Assembly: GCA_963556255.1 (NCBI GenBank)
Contig: OY744617.1
Span: forward strand, 26,326,871-26,390,870
DNA from: Allolobophora icterica
Lineage: Eukaryota; Annelida; Clitellata; Crassiclitellata; Lumbricidae
Direction of reading: 5' to 3'
Length of the DNA stretch: 64,000 bases
Shown piece by piece: positions 63,244 through 64,000 of the stretch. Made by a program: the position numbers and the translations under genes. Within the stretch, counting starts at the first letter, position 1. Each line of letters opens with the position of its first letter. The notes under the pieces are model-generated. The model worked only from the letters and a program-made list of their open reading frames with translations. It was not told the origin of the DNA and did no database searches.

Positions 63244-64000
63244 CAGTAATCAAGCTTTGAGTGGACAAGGGTTGGTAGCAATAGTGAAGGCAGTTTTAAA
63301 GTCAAGCATATATTGGTCGGATGTGGCGGAGGTCATGAATGTACATGAAGCAAGATTCCAAGAGGCTGGAGATATCGTTGGAGAAGAGATGTGCAGATCA
63401 ATGGCAAAGCCAAGATTGCACACAGACGAGTTTATTAATTCCAGTACTTATAGCACATTATACAGAAACATACTTCCGACCGTTTTACTGCTGCACAACA
63501 AGAAATTAGGTTGAAACAGTTACTCCCACGCTCTGTGTCTTTGTTAACCGACTGCATTGTGTTTCATAGATGTGTCCTTATTATCGGACATCATTCATGG
63601 CTAAGAGCCATTTTTATATATTTCGAGTTCTTTGGTAGACACTGAAAGCAAAAGGGAATCTACATTTACAACGAGAAGGCACTGGAACCTGTGCATTTCA
63701 TACAAACCCTAAAAGGGCAAATACCACAACACTTAAAGCCCTTCAAGAATTGCTTCACATAATGGGCTATCTATCATACACACAGCTTTTCCCAAACAAC
63801 TGATACACTTTGTGAGAATCTGCAAATCAGGTGCTGTGTTAATAATGCATACCACAATATTATCATTACTTAAAGTAACTTGCTAACCAACTGCCAACCT
63901 AAAACTTAGCCCTCTTGAAATCTAAACCTACCAAAGAATTTTTGCTTAATATTTAACAGTACTGGGCCTTATTGAATAAAATAAATCAGCATCATATCAC
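63244..64000 (+). repeat. Direct segmental duplication, copy 2 (runs off window)
   Basis: Matches 58218-58950 with few substitutions plus short insertions (TTAGGTTGA near 63506; ATAGATGTGTCCTTATTATCGG near 63567). If the duplication continues, a second SNRPB-like exon would be expected about 340 bp beyond the right edge. Confidence 0.9.

Overview
The window is animal genomic DNA. Introns with GT/AG borders, chromokinesin-type coding exons, hAT, mariner-like, LTR and LINE elements, tRNA-derived SINEs and microsatellites all point to a metazoan. One LTR element has integrase upstream of reverse transcriptase, an order described mainly from deuterostomes (Gmr1-like), so an invertebrate deuterostome is my best guess. 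I cannot name a species. Most of the window is repeats. I see no intact ordinary gene.

Region 1 (1-31.6 kb) is a satellite-like array built from a few blocks: the C-terminal half of a LINE endonuclease domain (blocks A+B), a piece of an unidentified exon with its tail or 3'UTR (C+D), and a second unidentified coding-like block (E). The blocks are arranged in nested higher-order repeats of about 6551, 1734, 2147 and 846 bp, some inverted. Several copies form an open 261-codon chimera of endonuclease fragment plus a hydrophobic tail. A hAT transposon (26014-30108, exact 8-bp target duplication) sits inside the array. Its transposase gene is split by a smaller hAT-type MITE that also has an exact 8-bp duplication.

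Region 2 (31.6-41.7 kb) holds scattered exon-like pieces resembling chromokinesin KIF4, on both strands. On the minus strand they cover the end of the motor domain and the first coiled coil. On the plus strand they cover a mid coiled-coil piece, a late coiled-coil piece and the cysteine-rich domain. One coiled-coil exon carries an in-frame 117-bp tandem duplication, interrupted by a 2.0-kb element with a gag-like ORF. The locus looks rearranged and at least partly pseudogenised.

Region 3 (41.9-51.6 kb) holds a young LTR retrotransposon (42785-48660, LTRs almost identical, 5-bp target duplication). Its single long ORF has the order gag-protease-integrase-(RT remnant)-RNase H and lacks the RT catalytic core. 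It is nested in an older terminal-inverted-repeat element. A GC-rich minisatellite of self-complementary units follows, then a decayed mariner-like element with long inverted repeats, simple repeats, and a second copy of the MITE seen in region 1.

Region 4 (51.6-64 kb) has two copies of a non-autonomous hAT element with subterminal arrays of a TCTTGG motif, a near-perfect 40-bp hairpin, a tRNA-derived SINE, a CR1/Rex1-like LINE 3' end, an SmB/SNRPB-like exon with a stop codon, an inverted duplication of part of region 2, the 3' end of another Ty3/Gypsy element, and a direct duplication that runs off the right edge.

No operon or pathway logic applies. The organising theme is nested insertion and segmental amplification around broken host genes. 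All family assignments come from reading motifs by eye; no database search was run.
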